Shown in pieces: positions 35,621 through 46,300 of a stretch of DNA of 64,000 nt (its first letter is position 1; each line of letters begins with the position of its first letter). This stretch comes from an uncultured Lachnospiraceae bacterium (GTDB lineage: Bacteria > Bacillota > Clostridia > Lachnospirales > Lachnospiraceae), in assembly GCA_900316855.1 (NCBI GenBank), contig ONEK01000003.1, forward strand, positions 100,280 through 164,279, in the 5' to 3' direction. The translations under genes and the position numbers were made by a program. The notes under the pieces were generated by a model. The model did not search any database. It was not told the DNA's origin and saw only the letters and a list, made by a program, of their open reading frames with translations.

Positions 35621-36492
35621 CTCCGCGTTTCCGCGCTGTCCGCAGCAGCGGCGTCCCCGTCCGCGCCCTCCGCGGCAGGGTGGTGCGGCTCTTCCGTCTC
35701 CTCGTCCTCGTACACCGCCTTCACGACGGGCCGGCCGGCATCGATGAAATACTGGTCCACATACGACACGATCTGCGGCAGGCGAAGGCTCTTTAAGATA
35801 TATCCCTGGGGCTTTAAAGCCATGACCTCCATAATGGAGGCCTTGTCGTTTCTGCCCGTCAGGAAGATCACGGGAATCCGGCTCGTCACCGGCTCGCTCC
35901 GCATCATGCGCAGCACCTGCGCCCCGCTCGTCACCGGCATCTCGTAATCGAGCAGCACAAGGTCCGGTGTGTTCGTCGCAAGGTATGTGATCGCCTGCAT
36001 GCCGCTCGAGACGATATCGACGCTGTACTTGCTGTCAAGGCTTCCCTTCACCATCTGCAGGAACGTGCCGTCGTCATCAACAAGGAGAATCTTCTTCCGT
36101 TCCGCCGTATCCATGACAGGCTGCGGGTCCGCGACCTCATCGAGGTCCTCGACGAGCCTGCGGATATTGAGCGGCCTGTGGTAGCGCCCGCGGATGACCC
36201 TTCCCGGGATCTCCGTGTCCACGCGGTGCAGCTCGTCATCCGTCCCGATGACGAAAATATACTTCCCGCCTTCGCGGCACTCCTCCCAGATCATGCCCAT
36301 CGTCTCGTGCATCATGTTGACGAACGGCCCCGGGTAGAAAACATACAGGTCCGCGAGCTTGAGCTTCTTCTCGAGGGATGCGCGGTCCGGCATGGACAGG
36401 ACAACCTCGTACCCCTCCTGCTCCAGATTCATCTGGATCGCGCGCATCATGAAGCTTTCCTTATCACTGATGAGAACAACCTTCTTATCCAT
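35617..36492 (-). CDS. Tandem pseudo-receiver/receiver response regulator
   Basis: About 291 residues. The N-terminal half (KKVVLISDKESFMMRA, VYFPG-like YVFYPGPF) has a receiver-like fold but lacks a phospho-acceptor Asp after strand 3. The C-terminal receiver is complete: LLVDDD acidic pocket, phospho-Asp in LLDYEMPVTSG, and the conserved Lys in YILKS. There is no output domain; an acidic Ala-rich tail ends the protein. It is likely a phosphate sink or relay partner for the hybrid kinase encoded 186 bp upstream. The start MDKKVVL is chosen because homologous receivers begin there; a start 51 bp upstream is possible. Confidence 0.88.
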   Translation of the reverse strand: MDKKVVLISDKESFMMRAIQMNLEQEGYEVVLSMPDRASLEKKLKLADLYVFYPGPFVNMMHETMGMIWEECREGGKYIFVIGTDDELHRVDTEIPGRVIRGRYHRPLNIRRLVEDLDEVADPQPVMDTAERKKILLVDDDGTFLQMVKGSLDSKYSVDIVSSGMQAITYLATNTPDLVLLDYEMPVTSGAQVLRMMRSEPVTSRIPVIFLTGRNDKASIMEVMALKPQGYILKSLRLPQIVSYVDQYFIDAGRPVVKAVYEDEETEEPHHPAAEGADGDAAAADSAETRS

Positions 36493-36590
36493 GGCCAATA
36501 CCTGCAGGTCTCCCCGGACAATTATCCGCCCATCCGGGCGCAATCAGAGCCGGGTTCTCTGATAATATTTCCACCATTCATTATGATAGC

Positions 36591-36613
36591 ATGACATAAG
36601 GGTCAAAAGTACC
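36591..36613 (+). repeat. Dispersed 23-bp intergenic repeat, copy 2
   Basis: ATGACATAAGGG then TCAAAAGTACC, one base different from the copy at 21474-21496 on the other strand. Confidence 0.8.
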
Positions 36614-36678
36614 AGATTGAATCCACCTTGCCCGAAAAGCGATTTGAACCCGTGGCTCCTTGATCGCAGCACAAGTCT

Positions 36679-39600
36679 TCAGCATCCGCGGATCCGGTCC
36701 CAGTCCGCGGCCTTGACCGCCTGCCAGACCTCTTTCAGCTTCGGCTCCAGCTCCTTCGGAATGGCGAAGCCGTTCAGCGACTCCAGAACGAACTGAATAC
36801 TGTCGTAGTCATAGCTCTCGGCAAGCTCCCGGATCGACGAAAGTGCCTCCTGAAACTCCCCGTCCGTAAGCGGTGGTTTATCAGCGGGGACAGAGTTCCC
36901 GGAAATCCCCTCACTCACGCAGTTTTCCGCAGCCAAACCAGGCCCGGGTCCCGCACCGGCAGCATTCCCAGCTCCCGCACCGAAAGGCACCGCGCCCATG
37001 GAACCGGGCGTCCCCGCGCCGGGCGGCATCTTCCCGGGCTGTCCCGGTCCCGCAGCCAGCCCGCCGGCACCCTGCAGCATGCCGAAGAACTGCCGCATGG
37101 ATTCCTCCGACAGCGCGTCCTCCAGCTGCCCGTGCACATCCCGGCAGACCCGCTCGAGATGCGGCAGGTAGAACCGGATCGTCTCCCGGTCCTCCTCATC
37201 TCCCGCCTTCTCCAGAAGCTCCGCGAGCTTCCCCGCGCTGTAAATGCCGACCATGCGGGACGTGCTTTTCAGCGCGTGCACCCTGATCGTGAAATTGGCG
37301 AGATCGTCCTTCGCAAAAAGGGAGTGGATCTCGTCCAGGTTGTCCGGCAGGGAGTCCTTATACAGCATCAGGGCGTCGACGAGGTTCTTCCCGTTTCCGA
37401 CATTCTGAAAGCCGGTCGGAACGTCCAGCTCCCGGATGTAGAAGAGCTTAGGCGGCACGGGCGGAATTCCCGGCATAGCGCCAACGGCAGGAATCGCACC
37501 TGCGCCCGGCATGGAACCAAAGTCCGGCACCGCACCGGAGACCGGTTCCATCCCGGCTCCGTCCGGGATCCGCGAGCGGACGCTCTCGTATGTCACCTTC
37601 TCCTGCGGCAGGTGGGCGGCGACCATCTCCTCGAGCTTCACCGCCGCGATCGGCTTCGTCAGGTAATCGTCGAAGCCGGCCTTCAGGTATTCCTCCCGCG
37701 CGCCGGTCAGCGCGTTCGCCGTAAGGCAGATGACAGGCACCGTGTCCAGGTTCCCCGCGTGGAGCGCGCGCAGCTCATGCAGCGTCTGGATGCCGTCCAT
37801 GACCGGCATCCGCTGGTCCAGCAGGATGAGATCATATTCATTCGCGGGATCCGCGAGCTTATGGAGACACTCCTGCCCGGACGCCGCGGTATCGACCGTA
37901 ATCCCGGTCTCCTTCAGCAGTCCCGTCACGACCTGCAGATTCATCGGCGCGTCGTCCACCGCGAGGATCCGCGTGTTTTCCGCGTGGAACGACACGTGGT
38001 AATCGTCCCGCTTCGAGGGGAGCGAGAGCCGGAACGTGAAGTCCCCGATCGGCCGCTCATCCAGCACGTCCTGCTCCAGGTCGAAGTAGAATATCGAACC
38101 CACGCCGTAGATGCTCAGCGCCCCGACGCTGCTGCCCATGAGGTTCAGCAGCTGCTGCGTGATATTCATGCCAAGGCCCGTGCCCTCGACGGAGCTGTTG
38201 CGCTTCTCGTCGATCCGCTCGAACGCGCGGAACAGCTTCGGCATCTCCTCTTCCCTCATGCCGATGCCCGAGTCCGACACACGCACCCTGAGGGCAATTT
38301 TCCCGGGCTTCCCGTCCGGGTGCTCCAGACCGACCCACAGCTTCACGAAGCCGCTGTCCGTGTATTTGATGCTGTTCGTCAGGAGGTTCAGCAGGACCTG
38401 CTTGATGCGCACGACGTCGCCCTTTAAGGACACCGGGATCAGCGGATCGAGCTCGAAAATCATCTCGAGCCCCTTGTCCTGCGCCCTTTTGTTCACCAGC
38501 ACATACAGGTCGGCGAACAGCTCCCTCGTGTCGTAATCCACCGGGACAATACTGAGCTTTCCAGCCTCGATTTTTGAAAAGTCCAGGATATCATTGACGA
38601 GGGACAGCAGCGTCTCCCCCGCGGATTTGATGTTCTGCGCGTACTGCACCGTCTGCGGATCCGTGCTCTCGCGCAGGATCATCTCGTCCATGCCAAGGAC
38701 CGCGTTGATGGGCGTGCGGATCTCGTGCGACATGTTGGACAGGAACGCCGACTTCGCCTCGTTCGCCGCCTCCGCCTTCGCCGCCATGCTGTTAAGCTCC
38801 GACGTCGTTGCCTGCAGGAAGCGGATCAGCCTCTCGTCGAACGGCACGATATGCTCCGCCGTAAAATGATTCTCACTCTCTTCAGAATGCGCCGGCTTCG
38901 TGACGTTCCGGTCTCCCTCCCGCAGGCCGAAGGCAACGAGCGCGCCGTTCGCGAGCCCGCCGAGCTCCTCATAGGCGTAGATTTCCCCGGCGCCCTGGCA
39001 GTACGTCAGATCGTTCATGACGCGCTGGTAGGCGTGGATCTCGTTGCTCTCCCGGTCCTTGTTCAGCATGTAGCGCGAGACACAGACGAACAGCTGCAGC
39101 GCCTGCGGCTCGAAAATCCGCATGTGGCCCGCTCCCTTCTCCGCCTCCGCGATGAGATCCCCGGGGTTGCCGTAGCCGAGGCGCACGTTCTCTCCCTGCC
39201 GGATATCGCCGTAAAAGAACAGCTCCTTATGCTCGCCCATGGCGAACGGAATCCGCACGAGCGGCACGCCGTTACGCACGACCATAACCGGAAACTCCAT
39301 GATATTGCTGAACAGATACTGATCCGGCGCGATGCCGAGGTACCTCTGGTAAATCTGCGCCGCCGGAATATCGTCAGCGAGGACGAGCGTCGTATCGCCG
39401 ATCGGCCGCTGCATGGCTTCATCGACGGTCGCGGGCAGACCCCTGCCCATGGGCTTCCAGCCGAGCCGGTAGTCCGCGTACGCCGACAGATCCGCGCCGC
39501 AGAACGCCACCGCGGCAAAACCAAGATCCAGGAACGTATCGTTGCAGAAAACAAACGGCTGTGGTCCGTCCGGGAGATCGAGCAGGTTATTGCTCGCAAC

Positions 39601-40062
39601 CGTCCCAACGAACGGAATGCTCTCAAACCCCTGCGACACTTCCTCCACGAGGCGCGAAACATTCAGCGTCATGCCGTACGGCAGCAGCTGCACCGCGCGA
39701 AGATCCGGAAGGGCATCGAGGCCCGCACGGAATTCCCGGATCGCATCGTCCAGGCTCATCCGGGTCAGATCATACACAAACGTTCTGACATCGGAATCGC
39801 CGAAAAAGTAAAACGACGTCCTCGCAAACCGCGATGCGTTCAGCTGATCATTGCCGAAGATCGTCTGTCCTGTGATGAAGATCCCCGGGAAAACAGAGCG
39901 CAGCCTCTCACAGATGCCCCGCACCTGCTCCTTCGTCATGCGCGAAATATACAGGTTCGCGTACACTGTGCGGCTCTCTTTTCGGTAACGCGCAATCGTC
40001 TTATTCTGTGCGAGCTCCTCGAGATCCTGCAGCCTGTGAATTTCAACCGTAATCTGATGCAT
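36679..40062 (-). CDS. FIST-domain hybrid histidine kinase (FIST-HisKA-HATPase-REC-HPt)
   Basis: About 1127 residues without membrane helices. A FIST sensor (FIST_N/FIST_C, about 15-355) is followed by HisKA with SHEIRTPINAV (near 447) and HATPase_c with LLNLLTNSIKYT and GTGLGMNITQQL. A receiver has D near 747 in LILLDQRMP. A Gly/Pro/Ala linker and an HPt domain follow with HALKSTSRMVGI (His near 927). A second G/P/A-rich linker leads to a C-terminal helical domain (FQEALSSIRELAESYDYD). FIST domains are proposed to sense small ligands such as amino acids inside the cell. MHQITVEI at 40062 is taken as the start; the frame continues upstream only through 39-bp repeats in the leader. Confidence 0.92.
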   Translation of the reverse strand: MHQITVEIHRLQDLEELAQNKTIARYRKESRTVYANLYISRMTKEQVRGICERLRSVFPGIFITGQTIFGNDQLNASRFARTSFYFFGDSDVRTFVYDLTRMSLDDAIREFRAGLDALPDLRAVQLLPYGMTLNVSRLVEEVSQGFESIPFVGTVASNNLLDLPDGPQPFVFCNDTFLDLGFAAVAFCGADLSAYADYRLGWKPMGRGLPATVDEAMQRPIGDTTLVLADDIPAAQIYQRYLGIAPDQYLFSNIMEFPVMVVRNGVPLVRIPFAMGEHKELFFYGDIRQGENVRLGYGNPGDLIAEAEKGAGHMRIFEPQALQLFVCVSRYMLNKDRESNEIHAYQRVMNDLTYCQGAGEIYAYEELGGLANGALVAFGLREGDRNVTKPAHSEESENHFTAEHIVPFDERLIRFLQATTSELNSMAAKAEAANEAKSAFLSNMSHEIRTPINAVLGMDEMILRESTDPQTVQYAQNIKSAGETLLSLVNDILDFSKIEAGKLSIVPVDYDTRELFADLYVLVNKRAQDKGLEMIFELDPLIPVSLKGDVVRIKQVLLNLLTNSIKYTDSGFVKLWVGLEHPDGKPGKIALRVRVSDSGIGMREEEMPKLFRAFERIDEKRNSSVEGTGLGMNITQQLLNLMGSSVGALSIYGVGSIFYFDLEQDVLDERPIGDFTFRLSLPSKRDDYHVSFHAENTRILAVDDAPMNLQVVTGLLKETGITVDTAASGQECLHKLADPANEYDLILLDQRMPVMDGIQTLHELRALHAGNLDTVPVICLTANALTGAREEYLKAGFDDYLTKPIAAVKLEEMVAAHLPQEKVTYESVRSRIPDGAGMEPVSGAVPDFGSMPGAGAIPAVGAMPGIPPVPPKLFYIRELDVPTGFQNVGNGKNLVDALMLYKDSLPDNLDEIHSLFAKDDLANFTIRVHALKSTSRMVGIYSAGKLAELLEKAGDEEDRETIRFYLPHLERVCRDVHGQLEDALSEESMRQFFGMLQGAGGLAAGPGQPGKMPPGAGTPGSMGAVPFGAGAGNAAGAGPGPGLAAENCVSEGISGNSVPADKPPLTDGEFQEALSSIRELAESYDYDSIQFVLESLNGFAIPKELEPKLKEVWQAVKAADWDRIRGC

Positions 40063-40069
40063 GGGAAGT

Positions 40070-40172
40070 CCTTCCCTTTTCGAAACAGACGTTTTGTTTT
40101 TTGAACTTGTTCCCGTTTTGAAACAAACTTTAATTTTTTGGAAGTCTGTTCCCGTTTTGAAACAAACTTTCA
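40070..40172 (-). repeat. Three 39-bp direct repeats in the kinase leader
   Basis: On the plus strand TGTTCCCGTTTTGAAACAAA starts at 40109 and 40148, and a weaker copy TTCCCTTTTCGAAACAGAC lies around 40072. The spacing is 39 bp. They lie between the presumed -10 (40184-40179) and the start codon, so they are transcribed. Confidence 0.85.
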
Positions 40173-40178
40173 AATGTC

Positions 40179-40184
40179 ATTATA
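40179..40184 (-). promoter_or_regulatory. -10 box of the FIST kinase gene
   Basis: TATAAT on the minus strand, about 117 bp upstream of the start. The -35 is poor, and the leader repeats begin right after the expected transcription start. Confidence 0.45.
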
Positions 40185-40200
40185 TCGTACCGGACGCACG

Positions 40201-40231
40201 AAAGGCAGGAAACCCGTGGTTTCCTGCCTTT
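40201..40231. terminator. Terminator hairpin after the large surface protein
   Basis: AAAGGCAGGAAACC (40201-40214) pairs perfectly with GGTTTCCTGCCTTT (40218-40231) around a 3-nt loop. Short T-run only. Confidence 0.65.
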
Positions 40232-40314
40232 CCGCTCATAATTTCAGCATTTCATTCCGGCTCTCCCGACCCGGCCACCGGCTGAAGCGCATGCGAAAGC
40301 GTGCGTTGCCGGCA

Positions 40315-43300
40315 TCACCTCTCCATGAGGTCGCGGAGCGACTTGCCGGAATCCTCTCCGCCTGCCTGTGCGCGCACCTTACGTCTGCGCGGCTCCACAG
40401 GACCCGCGTCCGCAAGCGGAATGTTGTGGGTCAGAAGCCATACGACAAGGCTTCCCGCTGCCAGCAGGAACGAAGTGCCCCACGCGTAGATGTTGCCCTC
40501 GTCACCCGTCGAAACCGTGCGCACACCCGTGCCCGTAATCGTATTGCCCGTCACTGCCGGCAGAATTCCGTTCTGCGCACTGATCGTCGCACCGCCGTTC
40601 GCCGCCATCCGGCGCGTTCCGTTCGCGTCGGACGCACTGCTGCCGGACGAAGCCGCCGTGGAGGCATCATCCCCCTCGAACTTCGCAAACAGCTCCAGCG
40701 GTCCTGTCAGCGTCGAAGGATCGATGACCGTAACCTGCGTCTCAAACTCCGGCTCCGTGTACCAGCCGTCGAACTTGTAGCCCTCCTTCGTCGCGGGTGA
40801 GAGCTGGAACCGGCTGTCATCCTGCCATACCGTCTCGGGATTCAGCTTGCTGTTCTCGCCGCCGTCCAGGTGGTAAACAATGTCGAGCTCTCCCGAGCCC
40901 CACGAAGCGTACAGATTCAGCTCCTTCACACCCTCCGCCTGCATCTCCGCGGGGGAAACCCGTGTCAGGATCTCATCCTCCATATACTCGTGCCAGCCGC
41001 GGAACGTATAGCCCGCCCGCTCCGGCTTCGGGAGCTTGATCGTCTCCTCCTGCGCGTAGTCAAACGTCTCCTCGTACGGCTCCTCGTAGCCGGGGATCGT
41101 ACCCTTGCCCGGGTGGTAGATGATCTTGAACTTGCCCGCGTTGTCCGCCTCGTCCGGATACTTCGCGTACAGCGTCAGCGTCCGCTTGTCGACGTTCGTC
41201 GGCTGCGCGTTCTTGATATAATTCCAGATTTCCTCCGGACTCAGCCGGTCCGCCACCTTCTCGCCGAGTGAAATCCCGTTCAGCACCTGATCCGTTCCGT
41301 CCAGCTCCGGCGTAAGGTACCAGCCGACAAGATCATAGCCGTTCTTCTTCGCGGAATGCAGGTCCACTGTGCCTCCGTTTGCCTGCACCAGCTGATTGTT
41401 CTGCCAGCCGGACAGGTTGAACTCTCCGCCGTTCAGGACATAGTTGATGTGATACGGATCCTCGTCAGCACTGGTTCCCTCGACCCACTTTGCGTACAGG
41501 TCGATGTTTGTGGTGCCTTTGTCAATCTCCTCCTTCGGCTTAATCACCGTTACCTTTGTGCCGTAAACGTCTGCTTCTTCATTGTAGACACGCCACCAGC
41601 CGTCGAACGTATAGCCGGCAGCCGTCGGATCATACAGCTTGAACGACTCGTACGGATAGTCCGTACCGATCGATGTGACGTTTCCGTCGTTGTTCGTCCC
41701 GTTCCAGGGAGCTTCCGTCACATGGTGATACGTGATCGTAAACGCCGTCGGCGAGAACTTCGGATAGAGCGTGAAGTCCTCATTGTACTTCGATGGATCC
41801 AGAGTCGTACCGGTCGGCTTTGTGAGCGACGGGTTGAAGTACCAGCCGTCAAATGTGTAGCCCGGTTTTTCCGCCTTCGGCAGCACGAACGTCTGACCGG
41901 TCGTGGACAGCGGATAAGGATTGTCATATCCCGTATCCAGCGTTGTATCGTCATCGATATCGAACGTGACGCTGTAGTCCCGGTTTCCCCACTTGGCGAT
42001 CAGATTGAGCGTTGTAATCTTCCTGTCCTCAAAATCCTGCGGCGTGATGAAAGACTTCGTCCACTGCTCACTGTTTGTGTTTCCGTCAATGATATACCAG
42101 CCCTGGAAGGCATACTTGTCACTGGACGCGGGGTGGACCTCGACAACCGTATAGTTCGTACTGCTCTTCGTCAGTCCCTGCGGCGAAGCGTTGTTGAGGT
42201 TGATGCTGTCATCGTTCAGACCATTCGTAAAGGTAACTGTATACTGGTAAACCGTCCCCGACAGCTGGTAATTGGCCGAATAGGTCGCAGACCTCTGAGG
42301 AAGTTCACGATCCATGACCGCGGCAGCATTTGCCAGGTTGTTGCTCCAGTTAACGAATTCATACCGCTTGTCATCGGTAGGGCTCTTGGGATCCTTCACG
42401 TCCAGCACCGAGCCGATTTTCGAATACTTGTTGACGCGGGTCAGAATGTCCTGGCACACCTTCTTATATGCATCGGAATTATGGCCCTGATTCAGATCCG
42501 AGGTCTTAATGTCCTTCAGAAGATTCAGATCAAAGGTGTAGGATACTGTCTTGCCGTCCGCTGTGGTGATCGTCTCAGCGACTTCTGAATTCGGCTGAAG
42601 GTCAATGACCTCCTCCGCGCCGGTCTGCGGCACAATCGCCTTGTCAAAATATCCTCCGTTGATGCCCTGGTTCAGGATGTTGAAGGTCAGGACCGGCTTG
42701 ATCCTCGTCATATCCACCCACTCGGCAACGAGTGTCGTGTTCTTCGTGACCGGCGTCGTCAGGTCGACCGGGCTCTTTGTTGTATCATCCTGGTCATAGA
42801 AGTACAGCAGCATGTGATCCGGGCTGGAGATCGCCGTCGCGTCCGCGGTCGTTCCCGCCTTCGTGGTACCGGTATCCGTACTGGGATCCAGCGTCCAGTC
42901 AGGGAACTTCGTCACGCTGTAGGTATCCAGCGTCGTGTCATTCGGCACGCCGGAAACCGTCAGCTTCGTCTTGTCGTCAGACAGCGTGACATTCGTATCC
43001 TTGCTGAAATCCGTGAGCACGCTGACGTTATTGCCTGTGCCGAAGTCATAGGTAATCTTCCACGCGTTGGCTGTCAGGGTTACGGTCTTCTGTGCCTGCC
43101 GATTGTCGTGGTTCGTCTGATTTTCAAGATATCCTTTGTCGTATCCGCTGAACTCAACGAAATATCCCTGGGATCTCGATCCCGCGGTACCAGTGTAATT
43201 GCCTTCCGGAATTGCTTCATAAGACCTTCCGGTTGAATCAACCACCACGCAGGAAAGCTTATTCACATTAGAATCAGTACTTGAGAAGAGACTGTAATTC

Positions 43301-46300
43301 GTATTAGCACTAAGGCTGGTATTTGTATTGGTATCAGCGGAGGATATTGTAATCGAATCGCTCGTCAGATCAGCTCCTGTCTCCTGCCCGTCCGCCCAGT
43401 AGTAATTTGCAGGAGCATTGTTTGCGACCTTATACGTATATGTTGTTGTTCTCTCTATTGCATCAGGATCATTAAACTTCGTATCAGTATCTGCCAGTAC
43501 TCTTGTGCCTGCGGTCCAGGAATACCCCGTATTACCTGCTTTTTCTGACAGAATCGAGATGGCTTCACGGTCCATCGAGTCGTCTGCAGTCAGAAGATAT
43601 CCCTTCAAGCCGTCAAACTTGAACTTTTTGGCATTCGTATAGGCTTCATGCCAGGCTACTTCGCCCTTGATATAAACGTAATAATGCGTACCTCCCTTGC
43701 CTGCTCGTCTGACAATGGTTCCATTAGTATCACCGAAAAACTGACGGAATGTAGTAAAGTCATACTCGTTGCTGCTTAATCGGAATGTAATATTCTGCGT
43801 GGTTCCCGAAGGAGTAAATTTTATCTTACTGATATAGTCCTTGATTCCGTCTTCGCTCTTCGCACTATCCGGAAGGCTGATCAGGATATCCTTTTTATAA
43901 GATCCGCTGTTATCATCAATGGTAAACGAGTCGTTCGCGGCAAGATCCGGCACCTCAAAATCTCCGGAATCTACAGCAATCTCCAGCGTTGTGAATTTTG
44001 ACGCACTCTCCTTCTGGTCCTGATCCAGCACCAGTGTGATATCATCCTTCTTTACATAATAACTGGTGGAGTCGCCGCTTTTCTGTTCGAATGCACTGGT
44101 TTCCCCCTGTTTCGGGCTGATATCCAGCTGAGTCTTTGTCGCGATTGTCGTAGTAACCGCCGGTGCCTTTCTCGGTCCCGCAAGCTTTGCGAAGGCGCTC
44201 TTGATCCTGGAGAGGAGGGAGGGCTTTTCAGCGGTCTCGTCGGTTTCTTCTGTGGATGCTTCTGCTGCCGCTTCCGTAGAAGCTTCGGCTGCAGCTGTGT
44301 CGGCTTCTGTAGAGGATTCGGCTGCCTCAGTAGAGTCCTTATCCGAAGACTCCTCCGTGGAGTCCTTGCCGGCTTCGTCGGACGCAGTAGTGCCTTCCTC
44401 AGTGGATTCTGTGCCACTGGTCTCTTCCATCGGAGTCTTGCCGTTGAAGAAGTCAATGACATCGCCTACGTTCCACTTGTAGACAGGCTTTTTGGTCGTG
44501 CCGGTATCCGCGGCTTCCCCCTCGGAATCCTTGTCAGAATCAGAGGCAGACTTGTCCTTCGAGTTGTCCGTGGCATCGCTGTCCTTACTATCTTTACCGT
44601 CCTTGTCCGCGGCCTTGCCGGAATCCGCGTCCTGCTTCTTACCGTCTTCGCTGCCGGAATCCTTACCGTCAGAACCCGTGCCGGAGGACACAATCTTACC
44701 GTCGGAATCTGTGCCGGCATCACTGCCGGAGACGCTTTCTGCATTTCCTGCGTCCGCAGAGGTCTCTCCGGACGCGTTGCGGCTGGTCAGGGCCGTATTC
44801 GAATTGTCCGGGGTGCCTGAGGTTTCCTTCCCCGATGCGTCCTTACCGTCAGCGTTCTGATCCGCGGAGACAGATGCCGCACCGTTTCCGGCCGCAGCTT
44901 CGTTCTTCCCGGTTTCGTCCGTAATGGAAGTCCCTTCGCCGGACTCATCCGTTTCAGCGGAATCCAGCTTTTCCGCATCCTGAAGGTCCGTTGCCTTCAC
45001 GGTATCATTCGACTTCGGAACACGGCGCGGTGCTCCGGACGCGGAGGACGAGAAACCGGTCTGGGCGGAATCCTTCTTCGTGGAGGAGCTGCCGGCAGAA
45101 CTGCCGTTTGCGGTGCCGGAGGCGAAACCATTGTTTGCCGATACAGAGGAAGATCCGCTGCTATCCCCCGAGTCATTGGATCCGGACGCACGGGAGCTGC
45201 CCTCACCGCCTTCCTTCGATTCGTCCGCTGCAGAGCCTCCCGCGTCCGTTCCGGAGGCAGAGTCTGCCGCGGAGTTTTCTGTTTCCGCGCTATCCTTTGA
45301 ATTCCCATTGCCGGAAGCGTCAGAGGAATCCGCGGACTCGCTGTCCGCATTCTCCTCCTCGCCCGTAAACAGGCTTGTTACACGCCTGATAATCCGCTGG
45401 AAGATATTGCCTTCCGCAGCGGATGAATCCTTTGAAGTATTGCTGTCCTTTTTGTCCGCGGAGTCAGCGCTGTCCTTTGCGGACTCCCCAGATGTGCTCC
45501 CGCGGCTGTCGGAGGCAGATACAGCTTCCCCGCTGTTGTCCGCGGAATCCTCGTCCGTCACTTCTACTGCGTTCCCGTCGGAGGCGGAATCCTCGAGCTT
45601 CTCGGGATAATCCGGGTGCTCGGTGCCCTCGACGGTCTTCACGCGGATCTTCAGGGATCCGCTCGTTACGCGGTAGCCGGAGGGGAGCTTTGCCGTGAAG
45701 ACATAGGTGCCCTCCTTCCCTTCCTTATAGGCGCGGTTCACATACGACTGAATGCGGATCTCCGTATCCGTCGCGTTGTTGCGTACATACTGCGGGAGAC
45801 GCTTTACGATCTCCTCTTTGGTAAGTTCCGTGGTGGTGATGGTGACGCGGTTGTTGTCGACATCATAGACGCCGGGTACGAAGTCCCAGTCGCGCAGAAC
45901 GCTGCTGGTCGAGCCGGAGGAACTGTTTGCGGTACGTCCGGACGTGCTGCCTGCCGTGCGGCTGGTGGTGCCGCTCCCGCTCTGTCTTGTGGACGCGGAG
46001 GAGCCGGATGCAGACCCGGAGCTGTTATTGTCATATGAGGACGCACTGCTGCCGCCGCGGTTTGTTACACTGCTCCCGCTGGTACGGTTTGTCGACGTGC
46101 TGCCCGTACGGTTCGTCACCGCGCCGTTGCCGCTTGTGTTGTTTGTGGAAGAGCCTGTGCGTGAGCTGCCTATGGTTTCAGAGCCGGTTACATTGGACGC
46201 ATTGGAAGTGCCATTGTTATTTCCTGCGTCAGAGTTTACGTTACCGGAATTATTCCCAGTAACGGAATTATATCCGGTAACGGAATTATTGCCGGTAACG

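Noticed and set aside
36641..36658. GATTTGAACCCGTGGCTCC resembles the reverse complement of a tRNA T arm
   Set aside because: No acceptor, D or anticodon stems can be folded around it, and the T stem itself does not pair; at most a decayed remnant.
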